Assembly: GCA_021827485.1 (NCBI GenBank)
Contig: JAKAVM010000035.1
Span: 1 to 45,963, forward strand
DNA: 45,963 bases
Origin: Actinomycetes bacterium
GTDB lineage: Bacteria; Actinomycetota; Acidimicrobiia; Acidimicrobiales; JAKAVM01
Reading direction: 5' to 3'
Shown: one piece after another, positions 17,587-25,823 of the stretch
Position numbering within the stretch: the first letter of the stretch is position 1
Layout of the letters: every line of letters begins with the position of its first letter
Translations under genes and position numbers: made by a program
Notes under the pieces: generated by a model
Told to the model about the DNA's origin: nothing
Seen by the model: the letters and a program-made list of their open reading frames with translations, nothing else
Databases searched by the model: none

Positions 17587-18384
17587 GTGTTGAACCTCTC
17601 AATAATCTTTTCGGTGGCTGGAATTATATTTCTTGGAGAGCTGCCGGATAAGACGTTTATCTCAAGTTTGATAATGTCATCAAAACATCGTGCGCTGCCA
17701 GTGTGGGTAGGCGCTTCTTGCGCTTTTTTGGTGCATGTCGGCATCGCCGTTGGGGCTGGACGGCTTATCCTTTCTCTACCTAAACGACCTGTCGAATTTG
17801 GTGTTGCTTTACTTTTTGCCGCTGGTGGTATTTTTCTATTCTTTGGCCACGAAGAGGTCCAGATCAGAACTGGCGAAGAGGAGGCTCAATTACTCGAAGA
17901 GAAATTGAGAACAGCTCAAGACCAGGGGCAGGGGCACGAGCAGAACCAGGGGCAGAACCAGGGGCAGAACCAGGGGCAGAACCAGGGGCCGCGGCAGGGG
18001 CAGGGGCAGGGGCAGGGGCACGAGCAGGTGGGAAGCCAAACAGGGCAAGACCATGGCCAAGTCCCGGACCAGGTGGGCGGCCAATTCGCCAAGTATAGCT
18101 CCGCCGGACAGTCTTTCTATCGAATAGCAGTTGCGGCTTTCACTATAACATTTATCGCTGAGTGGGGTGATCTTACTCAGATACTTATCGCAAACTTTAC
18201 AGCCCGTTACCATCAACCCTTTTCTGTCGGCCTGGGATCAATAATCGGCCTCTGGGGCTCATGTGCTTTGGCCGTTCTAAGTGGGCGAACCTTACTAAAG
18301 GTCATTCCAATGGCTCTTCTACGCAAGTTATCCGGGCTCGTACTTATCGGGTTTGCAATTTATTCCACAATTCCGCTCCTCTAG
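17587..18384 (+). CDS. UPF0016/GDT1 (TMEM165) family cation transporter with expanded Gln/Gly linker
   Basis: 265 aa inner-membrane protein of the family linked to Mn2+/Ca2+ export. It has two pseudo-repeats of three helices. The signature reads ELPDKT in the first half (residue ~18) and EWGDLT in the second (~196), deviating from E-x-G-D-K-T in each but matching the actinobacterial form I recall. Between the halves, residues ~112-160 form a hydrophilic cytosolic-type linker dominated by QNQG and QG units followed by GHEQVGSQTGQDHGQV. This linker comes from a 12-nt/6-nt minisatellite and is far longer than usual. GTG 17587 (or TTG 17590) is the likely start. It is divergent from xseA with only 30 bp between. 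Confidence 0.88.
   Translation: MLNLSIIFSVAGIIFLGELPDKTFISSLIMSSKHRALPVWVGASCAFLVHVGIAVGAGRLILSLPKRPVEFGVALLFAAGGIFLFFGHEEVQIRTGEEEAQLLEEKLRTAQDQGQGHEQNQGQNQGQNQGQNQGPRQGQGQGQGHEQVGSQTGQDHGQVPDQVGGQFAKYSSAGQSFYRIAVAAFTITFIAEWGDLTQILIANFTARYHQPFSVGLGSIIGLWGSCALAVLSGRTLLKVIPMALLRKLSGLVLIGFAIYSTIPLL
17923..18026. repeat. G-tract minisatellite in UPF0016 gene
   Basis: Four perfect 12-nt units CAGAACCAGGGG (17941-17988), then CAGGGG units (17995-18018). There are ten GGGG tracts on the coding strand in total. Tracts at 17997, 18003, 18009 and 18015 are spaced by CA only. Always in frame, giving QNQG and QG repeats. Confidence 0.95.
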
Positions 18385-18406
18385 AAATCAGGGGATTTTC
18401 ATCTAG
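18381..18406. terminator. Possible bidirectional hairpin between convergent genes
   Basis: CTAG at 18381-18384 and 18403-18406 flank an inner GAAATC / GATTTTC pairing. The hairpin contains the stop codons of both converging genes. There is no T-run, so it would be a weak or factor-dependent terminator. Confidence 0.3.
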
Positions 18407-19557
18407 CAATTCAGGTGCCTCTTCAAAACAGACGTTGATGCTTCAATCCCATATATTTGTGCCAAGTCCGATGAAAGTTTGACTCGTTTGCCTTTCTCAT
18501 CTTCCCCCTGAAAATCTATCTCAACTATAGCTCGTGCCAATTCAACAGGATTATTGGGTTCGCATGTAATATTTGGTGAAAATGTTGCTTCTATCAGTCC
18601 CCCACTTCGACAGGTAACTGTTTTTATCCCTAGTGCTTGAGATTCTAGGGCCGCGATCCCAAGTCCTTCCGGCTCGATTGAGCATACAGCTACTATCTCA
18701 CTTGAATTCATTGCCTGGGCCATTTCCCAAGGATTGACGAATGCCTCGACCAGTGAAGCCATTTCGTGATTCTCAATTTCTCTGGCCAATTGAAGATGCT
18801 CATCTGTAGGTATAGTCCATGGCGATATATAAAATGGAAATATTCCATGCCAAGGTGGTCCGAGTATCTCAAGTGCGTCGAGCAGGACTTGTACACCCTT
18901 TTTTGCCATCAGTCGATTTGGGAACAGTACGTTGCGCTGGTCGCCGGGACCTAGAGAATTACACTGGTCACCGGGACCCAGAGAATTGCGCTGAATCTGC
19001 CCCTTGGTGCGGAGTAATTTATGCTGATCGCCCGGACCTGGAGTCTTGCCCATATTGTTGCTTGCGGAGTCGCTATTACAGCAAACAAATCTTGGTCCCG
19101 AAAGATCACCCATAAATGCATCGTCCACAAAAACTGGTAAGAGGTAAGGTGGGATACTCAAAGACAACTCATCGGCCAGATGGATGGCGAGCCAACTGGA
19201 CACACAAAGCACTAGGTCATTGCCTAGTACCTCGCGAGCATGCTCTGAGTCATCAATAGCTAGTGCCCCTAAAGAGTTGTGTAAAATATGCACAATAGGC
19301 CCCTGTAGCAAAGGTCCCCATAATGGTCGGTTATTTACAATGGTTACATCCGGTGCAATCTCGGTTTGATTCTCGATAAGTGCATCTAAATCCGATACAT
19401 GAACTTGGTGCCCACAGTTTACCTCGCCCCAAGACAAAATGTAAACGTCGTAAGACTCTCTTGCCAGCTGATGAGCCCAACCCCATACCAGCCTCTCAAT
19501 TGCTCCCCCTCTTGGACCTACTTGGGCTAGTTCAGTCCCAATAAAAACAATTTTCAA
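18403..19557 (-). CDS. GT4-like glycosyltransferase with repeat-derived insertion
   Basis: 384 aa GT-B fold enzyme that would transfer a sugar from a nucleotide-sugar. N-terminal MKIVFIGTELAQVGPRGGAI is the glycine-rich donor/acceptor loop. The C-terminal half has NVLFPNRLMAKKGVQVLLDAL and the EX7E motif CSIEPEGLGIAALESQALG. Between the halves, residues ~170-207 contain a four-copy degenerate 9-residue repeat (NSLGPGDQC/R). The TTG start at 19557 overlaps the valS stop (TTGA), so it is translationally coupled to valS, an unusual pairing. The acceptor is unknown. Confidence 0.85.
   Translation of the reverse strand: MKIVFIGTELAQVGPRGGAIERLVWGWAHQLARESYDVYILSWGEVNCGHQVHVSDLDALIENQTEIAPDVTIVNNRPLWGPLLQGPIVHILHNSLGALAIDDSEHAREVLGNDLVLCVSSWLAIHLADELSLSIPPYLLPVFVDDAFMGDLSGPRFVCCNSDSASNNMGKTPGPGDQHKLLRTKGQIQRNSLGPGDQCNSLGPGDQRNVLFPNRLMAKKGVQVLLDALEILGPPWHGIFPFYISPWTIPTDEHLQLAREIENHEMASLVEAFVNPWEMAQAMNSSEIVAVCSIEPEGLGIAALESQALGIKTVTCRSGGLIEATFSPNITCEPNNPVELARAIVEIDFQGEDEKGKRVKLSSDLAQIYGIEASTSVLKRHLNC
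18934..19047. repeat. 27-nt degenerate tandem repeat in glycosyltransferase gene
   Basis: Units at 18934-18960 and 18961-18987 are near-identical (27 nt). A diverged 33-nt unit lies at 18988-19020 and a related 27-nt unit at 19021-19047. The frame is kept throughout, and they encode NSLGPGDQ-type units between the two GT-B domains. Confidence 0.8.
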
Positions 19558-22244
19558 ATAAGTAGTTCCACCAACACTGCTGGCTCTTGTCCTGTCTCGC
19601 TTTCGACCAACTCAATAGGGGCTATAAGACAACCGGCAGATTCAATATCTCGTGCGATACTTGCCAGCATGTCCAGTCTGGCTTTTTGATCCGTGACTAC
19701 AACCCTAGCGACCTGAGCGGTCATCGACACTTTACTTTCAGACTTAGCCTTGCGCACTGAGCCAAGGACCCAGCTAGCCAGCTCTAAAAGTTCGGCTCTT
19801 ACCTCCGGTACTAAAGATTGCGACACCTCTATTGTTTCAGGCCACTTAGCGCAATGAATGGAGCCCTGATTGTACCAACTCCACACTTCATCTGCCACAA
19901 ATGGCATAACTGGTGCAAAAAGTCGCAACATTATTGAAGTTGCAACTCCCAACGCGCTCAACGCACTCAGTTGATCTTGTTGACTACAATCCGCCCCGTA
20001 GGCCCTTGCCTTTACTAGCTCAAGATAGTTATCGCAGTAATTCCAGAAAAACGACTCAACCCGATCGATTGCTCGACCGTGATCATAGACTTCAAAACTC
20101 GACGTCGTCTCGTCGATCAACTTAGCCAACCCAAACATGAGCGAGCGATCCAATGGGTTTACGATATTGTGCACAGTTAGGGATGCTCGATCATCTTCTG
20201 GCCATAAAACTATCCGAGAAAGAGAAAACCGCGATGCGTTGAGAACCTTCGTAGCCAGCCTTCTCCCGATTTTCATTTTCCCTTCGTCAACCGCGGTATC
20301 AACCCCTGGATGAGCGCAACTAGCCCAATACCGCACGGCATCAGCCCCGTATTTCTCGATGAGTGGCATTGGCGTTACCACATCGCCTTTGGACTTGGAC
20401 ATTTTCTTGCGATCTGGATCTAGAACCCAACCAGAGATCGCTACGTCTCTAAAGGGTAAGCAATTGTGCTCAATGTGACTGCGTACTACCGTCGAAAAGA
20501 GCCAGGTGCGTATAATCTCATGACTTTGCGGACGTAAGTCCATCGGAAATACCATCTCAAAAAGCTCATTGTCATCTTCCCAACAACCGGCAATTTGAGG
20601 AGTTAGGGAAGAGGTAGCCCAAGTGTCCATTACATCTGGATCTGCACAAAAACCTCCAGGCTTGTCCCGCAACGACTCGTCAAAACCTTGCGGTCGATCT
20701 GTGGATGGGTCTATTGGAAGTGATTCTTCGTCTGCATATATTGGATTCTCAAAATCTGGCTCGCCATTTTCATCGAGCCGATACCAAACCGGGAATGGTA
20801 CACCGAAATACCTTTGTCTTGAAATATTCCAATCTTGGTTCAGGCCTTCAACCCAAGATTTATATCTGGCCACCATATAGTGAGGAAACCAATTTAGTTC
20901 TTCCCCACGCCTTAGTAAATCATCGCGCATATCAAGGGTCTTGATGAACCACTGTCGCGATGAAACAATCTCTAACGGTCGCTCTCCTTTTTCGTAGAAC
21001 TTTACCGGATGAGTTATTGGTCTAGGCTCACCAAGCAGCTTACCTGATTCCTGAAGCAGCTTTACTATCTCGGTTCGAGCTTGATTCACCTTCTTGCCGA
21101 CTAAGTGCTCATAACAATTTGCCGCGTTAGCGTGATTAAGTGAGATCCAGTTTGACTCCCCCCACGATATAGGCATCAGCCTTCCATCGCGACCAATAAT
21201 CGTTCGAGTTTCTAATCCAAGGTCTCTCCACCAAACAATGTCTGTGGCGTCGCCAAAAGTACAAACCATTGCAATGCCAGTGCCTTTCTCCGGGTCGGCT
21301 AGATGATGCGGATATACCGGTACCTCAACTTCAAAAAGTGGCGTAGTCACGCATGATCCAAAAAGCGCAGCGTATCTCGCATCATCAGGATGGGCGACCA
21401 GAGCGACACATGCCGCAAGCAATTCCGGCCTTGTGGTATCGATCTCGACTATCTGATCAGGGTTTGAAGCACTGGCAAAGGCTAAACGATGATAGGCACC
21501 TGGCATCTCCCGATCTTCTAGCTCGGCCTGCGATACAGCAGTCCTGAAATCTACATCCCACAATGTAGGCGCAGTTGAATGATAGACAAGATCTTTTGCT
21601 ACCAGGCGCAAAAAGGCTTTTTGCGAGATACGTCTAGACTTATCATCTATCGTGGCGTAAGCGCTAGACCAATCAACCGAAAGCCCCAAAGTTCTCCAGA
21701 GGTCTTCGAATGCTCGCTCATCTTCAATTGTCAATGAATTACATAGCTCGATAAAGTTTGGACGAGATATATGAACTTGTTCATCAACTTTCTTGGTACC
21801 TTGGGCGTTCTTGGCACTTTGGGCAGGCGGAACAAACTCAGGAACATAAGCCATGGAGGGATCGCATCCGACTCCGTAATAATTTTGGACTCGTCTTTCT
21901 GTTGGCACCCCATTGTCATCAGCACCAATCGGATAAAACACTTCAAAGCCACACATGCGTCTATATCGAGCGATCGTATCTGTATGAGTATAGGAAAATA
22001 GATGACCAAGATGGAGTGAACCACTAACCGTAGGCGGCGGGGTGTCGATAGAGTAAACTCCCGCCCGAGGGTTGGTCGGATTCTTGTCGCGCGCCCGCGC
22101 CTTACTGAAACGGTAAATCTGATCGGTTTCCCACGCTTGAGAAAATTTCAGTTCAAGGTTCTCGAGTGCTGGCTTGTCAGGAATTACAATTGATTCCCAG
22201 CCAAAACCCGTCGCAGAATCGTTTGAAGATGTGTGGAATTTCAT
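19554..22244 (-). CDS. valS: Valyl-tRNA synthetase (archaeal/Rickettsia/Streptomyces-type)
   Basis: 896 aa class I synthetase. The HIGH motif is in TVSGSLHLGHLFSYTHTD. GADDNGVPTERRVQNYYGVG replaces the GTDHAGIATQ of the standard bacterial ValRS; this form is known from archaea, Rickettsiales and some actinobacteria such as Streptomyces. The KMSKS loop is KKMSKSKGDVVTPMPL. The editing domain and C-terminal anticodon-binding region are present, and the frame is complete. ATG 22244 has TATATT (22251-22256) 6 nt upstream: a leaderless start. Divergent from cysS. The glycosyltransferase gene is coupled at its 3' end. Confidence 0.96.
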   Translation of the reverse strand: MKFHTSSNDSATGFGWESIVIPDKPALENLELKFSQAWETDQIYRFSKARARDKNPTNPRAGVYSIDTPPPTVSGSLHLGHLFSYTHTDTIARYRRMCGFEVFYPIGADDNGVPTERRVQNYYGVGCDPSMAYVPEFVPPAQSAKNAQGTKKVDEQVHISRPNFIELCNSLTIEDERAFEDLWRTLGLSVDWSSAYATIDDKSRRISQKAFLRLVAKDLVYHSTAPTLWDVDFRTAVSQAELEDREMPGAYHRLAFASASNPDQIVEIDTTRPELLAACVALVAHPDDARYAALFGSCVTTPLFEVEVPVYPHHLADPEKGTGIAMVCTFGDATDIVWWRDLGLETRTIIGRDGRLMPISWGESNWISLNHANAANCYEHLVGKKVNQARTEIVKLLQESGKLLGEPRPITHPVKFYEKGERPLEIVSSRQWFIKTLDMRDDLLRRGEELNWFPHYMVARYKSWVEGLNQDWNISRQRYFGVPFPVWYRLDENGEPDFENPIYADEESLPIDPSTDRPQGFDESLRDKPGGFCADPDVMDTWATSSLTPQIAGCWEDDNELFEMVFPMDLRPQSHEIIRTWLFSTVVRSHIEHNCLPFRDVAISGWVLDPDRKKMSKSKGDVVTPMPLIEKYGADAVRYWASCAHPGVDTAVDEGKMKIGRRLATKVLNASRFSLSRIVLWPEDDRASLTVHNIVNPLDRSLMFGLAKLIDETTSSFEVYDHGRAIDRVESFFWNYCDNYLELVKARAYGADCSQQDQLSALSALGVATSIMLRLFAPVMPFVADEVWSWYNQGSIHCAKWPETIEVSQSLVPEVRAELLELASWVLGSVRKAKSESKVSMTAQVARVVVTDQKARLDMLASIARDIESAGCLIAPIELVESETGQEPAVLVELLI

Positions 22245-22341
22245 AGATGGAATATATTATCCTGTTTCATCTCCAAGGCGTTATCTGGCTTAGTTGCACA
22301 AAAAGTATGCCTTTCGGGCCAATACCGATTAATTTAGATTC
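22245..22341. promoter_or_regulatory. Divergent leaderless promoters of valS and cysS
   Basis: Minus strand: TATATT (22256-22251), 6 nt from the valS ATG. Plus strand: TAATTT (22330-22335), 6 nt from the cysS GTG. Neither start has a Shine-Dalgarno sequence. No T-box-like leader is possible if transcripts start at the codon. Confidence 0.5.
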
Positions 22342-23790
22342 GTGTTCAAACTTTACAACTCCGCCAGGTTAGCCGTCGAACCAGTTGCTGGCTGCGAAAC
22401 CGGTAATGTAACCCTTTATGTTTGCGGACCTACAGTCTATGACGTCCCTCATCTAGGACACGGCCGTTCAGCTTTAGTCTACGACATACTCCGACGTTAC
22501 CTTGAGTGGCGAGGTATTAGGGTAAATCACGTTTCAAATATAACCGATATCGACGACAAGATCATCAATCGGGCGTTTGAAAACAATATCTCGTGGGAAG
22601 ACCTTGCCAGGAAATATGAGCGAGTATGGTGGGATGCGGTTGATTGCCTTGGAGTACTGCGCCCGACTTCTGCACCCCGAGCAACTGAGTTTGTTGGCAA
22701 AATGGTGGATCTCATTGGCAAACTAATAGAGGCCAACCATGCTTATGTCACCCCCGAAGGTGTTTGGTTTGACTGTAACTCTATTGCTGATTACGGGCTG
22801 TTAGCCCATCAGCCGCTGGACTCGCTGCGATCTGGTGCCAGAGTTGAGATCGATGAGTCCAAAAAATCTCCAATTGATTTTGCCCTATGGAAAATTGCAA
22901 AACAAGGCGAACCAAGCTGGCCTTCTCCTTGGGGAGACGGGAGACCCGGTTGGCACACCGAATGTGTTGCAATGTCGCTCGAATTACTTGGAGATGGCTT
23001 TGACATCCATGCTGGGGGTATGGATCTTCAGTTTCCCCATCATGAAAATGAACGATCACAGGCCGTCGCACTCGACAATCGCTTTGCTTTGCATTGGATG
23101 CATCATGCTTTCATAGAAGTTGGAGGAGAGAAAATGGCCAAATCTCTTGGGAACTTCACGTCTTTGGATGATCTACTGTCCAGTTCGGATCCTCGCGCAT
23201 TTCGCCTGCTCATTATGCGCTCTCACTATCGTTCACCAATAGAAGTAACTAAGACTGAGATTGCAGACGCAACGGATGCTCTGGCCAGGCTCGACTCTTT
23301 GGCTCGTCGGGTTGTACTTCTATCTGAAGGCCACGAGGTGCCTGAAACCCCTCAAGAAACGTTACAAGCTGGTCAGGTTGGCCTAGATGGCCCAAAACTT
23401 GTCGAAAAACTAATCTCTTTAGGCATAGTTGCAGACCAATCTATAGTCGATACTTTTGTTGAACGAATGGACGATGACTTAGACACCCCCAGGGCCACAG
23501 CAATCATCTTCGATGCAATCCGCCAAGCCAACACCTTTGCCGATGACTCTGACCAATCTAAAGCACTCGCGTTAGGGCTCACCGTACTTGAGCTTTGTGC
23601 AAGCCTTGGGCTGTACCCAAGTTTGGCCCCAACCCTGATACCTGCCGAAGTTCACCAACTTTCCCTTGAACGCGATCAAGCAAGGCTAGATAAGAATTTT
23701 AGAGAGGCTGATCGGCTCAGAGATGAAATAACCAGGTTGGGCTGGATAGCTGAAGATGGCCCGTCTGGAACTGTGCTGCGCAAAGCATAA
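22342..23790 (+). CDS. cysS: Cysteinyl-tRNA synthetase
   Basis: 482 aa class I synthetase for tRNA-Cys. HIGH motif: GPTVYDVPHLGHGRSALVYD. Zinc ligands are visible as Cys in YVCGPTVYD, Cys in WHTECVAMS, and His/Glu in FPHHENERSQA. The KMSKS equivalent is GEKMAKSLGNFTSLDDLL. The DALR and C-terminal domains are complete, with QARLDKNFREADRLRDEI near the end as in CysRS. The related mycothiol ligase MshC is shorter and lacks this C-terminal region, so CysRS is preferred. GTG 22342 is probably leaderless. The stop is 7 nt before the -10 box of the nitroreductase gene. Confidence 0.95.
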   Translation: MFKLYNSARLAVEPVAGCETGNVTLYVCGPTVYDVPHLGHGRSALVYDILRRYLEWRGIRVNHVSNITDIDDKIINRAFENNISWEDLARKYERVWWDAVDCLGVLRPTSAPRATEFVGKMVDLIGKLIEANHAYVTPEGVWFDCNSIADYGLLAHQPLDSLRSGARVEIDESKKSPIDFALWKIAKQGEPSWPSPWGDGRPGWHTECVAMSLELLGDGFDIHAGGMDLQFPHHENERSQAVALDNRFALHWMHHAFIEVGGEKMAKSLGNFTSLDDLLSSSDPRAFRLLIMRSHYRSPIEVTKTEIADATDALARLDSLARRVVLLSEGHEVPETPQETLQAGQVGLDGPKLVEKLISLGIVADQSIVDTFVERMDDDLDTPRATAIIFDAIRQANTFADDSDQSKALALGLTVLELCASLGLYPSLAPTLIPAEVHQLSLERDQARLDKNFREADRLRDEITRLGWIAEDGPSGTVLRKA

Positions 23791-23797
23791 TTGCGCC

Positions 23798-23809
23798 TAG
23801 ACTGGTTCT
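23798..23809 (+). promoter_or_regulatory. Leaderless -10 box of nitroreductase gene
   Basis: TAGACT (23798-23803) is followed after 6 nt by ATG 23810, with no ribosome site. The box starts 7 nt after the cysS stop. Confidence 0.5.
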
Positions 23810-24550
23810 ATGAGCACAGATAAATTGCCGCCTAACAATAGTAATCTGCAAGATACGATCGATAGATCGCCAACTTCCGATCCTGTCGAAATTGATAGAC
23901 GGCTTGCCTTGACGGGCTTGTCGTTTGCAATGGACACCCAGAGATCTATCCGTAGGGTTAACCCAGATCCAGTTCCTGATTACGCTATCAGGAGGTGTAT
24001 TGAACTAGCTCTTGAAGCTCCGACCGGTTCAAATGGACAGAACTGGCATTTTATCGTTGTACGAGATTCTGTAACCAAAACTAAACTTGGAGACCAGTAC
24101 AGACGAGCATGGAAAATTTACGGATCAGTTGGTCATAAGCTCGCGGAAAGAACTCCCGATCAAGGCCAACTAAAGAAAATCCTTGCATCAGTCGAATGGC
24201 AAATCGATAATTTCAATACTATTCCCGTCTTAATTGTATGCTGCCTGAGTGCAGGACACGGGAGAGTCCCTTTTATCCCACTTCCGCCTAATGCAAATTC
24301 CGGCCACTACGGATCAATCTATCCTAGTATTCAAAATTTATTACTAGCCGCCCGCGCCATCGGACTCGGTGCTTCACTGATTACTCTGCCACTGTGGTCG
24401 GAGATTTTTGCCCGCAAAATACTTGGACTCCCCCTCACCGTTGAACCATGCGCCATTGTTGCATTGGGTTGGCCCAAAGGAAAATACGGACCTAAGGCTC
24501 GTAAATCTGTTGAAACGGTTATCCATACCGAACGATTTGGTTCAAGCTAG
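23810..24550 (+). CDS. Nitroreductase-family flavoenzyme
   Basis: 246 aa FMN-dependent oxidoreductase. An unusual hydrophilic extension of about 40 residues precedes the core, which begins at AMDTQRSIRRVNPDPVPD (the FMN-phosphate Arg/Ser motif). EAPTGSNGQNWHFIVVRD follows, and late in the protein GSIYPSIQNLLLAARAIGLG and the closing IVALGWPKGKYG. The substrate is unknown; family members reduce quinones, nitro compounds or enoates with NAD(P)H. It is the last normal gene before the repeat-bracketed HNH cassette: its stop is directly followed by the first 39-bp repeat. Confidence 0.9.
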   Translation: MSTDKLPPNNSNLQDTIDRSPTSDPVEIDRRLALTGLSFAMDTQRSIRRVNPDPVPDYAIRRCIELALEAPTGSNGQNWHFIVVRDSVTKTKLGDQYRRAWKIYGSVGHKLAERTPDQGQLKKILASVEWQIDNFNTIPVLIVCCLSAGHGRVPFIPLPPNANSGHYGSIYPSIQNLLLAARAIGLGASLITLPLWSEIFARKILGLPLTVEPCAIVALGWPKGKYGPKARKSVETVIHTERFGSS

Positions 24551-24551
24551 C

Positions 24552-24590
24552 AGGCCATTCACCTGCTTATTGCTGAAATCCTCTCCATAA
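24552..24590. repeat. 39-bp direct repeat, left copy
   Basis: Begins AGGCCATTCACCTGCTTATT and ends CTCTCCATAA. It is identical to 25597-25635 except for one A/G difference at its 18th position. It sits 1 nt after the nitroreductase stop codon. Confidence 0.9.
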
Positions 24591-24630
24591 GCTGGAAATA
24601 AAACATGACCTTGAGCAAAGCATGCCTTTG

Positions 24631-25485
24631 TTATGATAAAAAACCCATCCCTTGGGCTCCCTTCCCCAGGTTGCAATCCTGACAGAGTGTTTGAAGATTG
24701 CTTAGGTCGGACTTGCCTCCTTTGCTAATGGGCGTAATGTGATCTACGTGCAGTACCACCCCGGGATCGTGGTTGGGCGATACTCCGCAATGCCTACAAC
24801 GGTATCCGTCACGCGCCATAACCTGTGCGCGGATCTTCATCGTCACCTTGTTCCTTTCTTGCTGCCGTAGAAACACCGTGGTGTTTTGCCTTGCGCGAAT
24901 TTTCTTTGCAACTTCGAATTCATCTCGAAGCTGATCAAAGGAAAGAGTTAGATGTCGCTCGTAGGAGTTCCTGCCCTTCGGGCTGGTGTAGGAGACCGAG
25001 ACGCGCACTCTCGCTGATTGCCTCGGCGCACGCAGTACGCGCTTGAAGAAAAGTTGCTTTTCGATGTTGCGGTACCTCTCATCGGTTAGCCGATCTGAAT
25101 GTGAACATCCAAGTCCCTTGGTCCCGAGTTCTTCCTGTCGAGAGCAGTACTCCGAATAGGTGGCCAATCTAGCCAACATTTCCTCAATGCGAGTTGCAAT
25201 CTGGTACTCATTGTTGAATAGGCACTCGCGGAGATGCGCTTGCAAGTCATAGCGGTCCAATTTTGCTTTGGTGTTGACGCGGGTGTTGAAGTTGAGACGG
25301 ATTCGCTGCCGCCGTTTCAGGTCGGGTGCAAATGTGGCATTTAGCTTTACAAGGCTGTCGAGTGCAAAGCTTGTCGCAGCAACCATTCTTCGATGCAAAA
25401 GTGTGACCAGCCACCAAGTAGCGGTTGCAAGGAGGACTGCGACTATCGCTCCACCCAGCAGAATTCCTTCTAGCCCGTTCGACAT
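24631..25485 (-). CDS. Membrane-anchored HNH endonuclease
   Basis: 284 aa from ATG 25485. One N-terminal membrane helix (residues ~5-29, GILLGGAIVAVLLATATWWL) is followed by a basic stretch, a long charged middle region (about 30-220, with a CSRQEELGTKGLGC pair of Cys), and a C-terminal HNH domain (~225-284): YRCRHCG, VVLHVDHITPISKGGKSDLS and LQTLCQDCNLGKG give the two CxxC zinc pairs, the DH catalytic pair and the final N. The frame runs up to 25668, but TACAAT (25494-25499) 8 nt before ATG 25485 indicates a leaderless start there and leaves the direct repeat outside the gene. HNH nucleases serve in restriction, defence and homing; a membrane anchor argues against homing. No partner gene is present. 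Confidence 0.8.
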   Translation of the reverse strand: MSNGLEGILLGGAIVAVLLATATWWLVTLLHRRMVAATSFALDSLVKLNATFAPDLKRRQRIRLNFNTRVNTKAKLDRYDLQAHLRECLFNNEYQIATRIEEMLARLATYSEYCSRQEELGTKGLGCSHSDRLTDERYRNIEKQLFFKRVLRAPRQSARVRVSVSYTSPKGRNSYERHLTLSFDQLRDEFEVAKKIRARQNTTVFLRQQERNKVTMKIRAQVMARDGYRCRHCGVSPNHDPGVVLHVDHITPISKGGKSDLSNLQTLCQDCNLGKGAQGMGFLS

Positions 25486-25499
25486 TCGAAAGAATTGTA
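25486..25499 (-). promoter_or_regulatory. Leaderless -10 box of HNH gene
   Basis: TACAAT on the minus strand (25499-25494) is 8 nt before ATG 25485. TTCGCA, 17 bp upstream, is a weak -35 candidate. Confidence 0.45.
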
Positions 25500-25596
25500 G
25501 CTGAAAGGCGGTTGTCTGCGAAATTGTGTGCAAGAACGTTCGACTGGATTGTAGGACCATGGCAGGGATGAAAGGGCCTGTCAGATGGTCTATGTA

Positions 25597-25635
25597 AGGC
25601 CATTCACCTGCTTGTTGCTGAAATCCTCTCCATAA
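25597..25635. repeat. 39-bp direct repeat, right copy
   Basis: Second copy of the repeat at 24552-24590, same orientation, 38 of 39 positions identical. It lies upstream of the HNH promoter and before the cold-shock leader region. Confidence 0.9.
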
Positions 25636-25823
25636 ATGTGCTCTTGGCCGAGGACGATAAACCAACAATTTGATTTTCGGATGACAAGCACCATTTATAG
25701 TTGTAACCTTTCATGTGGGTTCTCAATTGTGTATTGTCAAACTTTCCTCAAGCAATTGAGTGAGTTGGTCCTTCAATGAGAACTCGATATTGGAAATAGC
25801 AACAACTAAGGAGGTCCGCCACG
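25636..25823 (+). promoter_or_regulatory. Upstream/leader region of cold-shock gene
   Basis: Holds a TATAGT box (about 25696-25701) and perfect 8-bp inverted arms CTCAATTG (25722-25729) and CAATTGAG (25753-25760). Near 25808 there is a consensus ribosome site, AAGGAGGT, about 8 nt before the GTG. A structured leader over 100 nt long is known for cold-shock mRNAs and fits here. It contrasts with the leaderless genes around it. Confidence 0.45.

Larger units (their letters stand above)
24552..25635. mobile_element. Candidate cassette: HNH nuclease gene between 39-bp direct repeats
   Basis: Same-orientation 39-bp repeats bracket about 1 kb that contains only the HNH nuclease gene and its promoter. 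The coding part is richer in GC than the flanks (for example about 62% in 24961-25020 against about 38% in 24061-24120, counted by hand). There is no transposase, integrase or terminal inverted repeat. This looks like an inserted or excisable unit, but its mobility is inference. Confidence 0.45.

Noticed and set aside
17890-18216. 108-codon minus-strand open frame rich in Leu-Pro repeats
   Set aside because: It is the complement of the Gln/Gly minisatellite in the UPF0016 gene, without a start signal or protein-like composition.
24552-25635. Insertion sequence around the HNH gene
   Set aside because: There is no transposase, no terminal inverted repeats, and the repeats are long direct repeats rather than short target duplications; kept only as a candidate cassette.
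24552-25823. tRNA gene or att site near the cassette
   Set aside because: I found no cloverleaf or CCA-type end on either strand in this region; the direct repeats do not resemble a tRNA 3' end.
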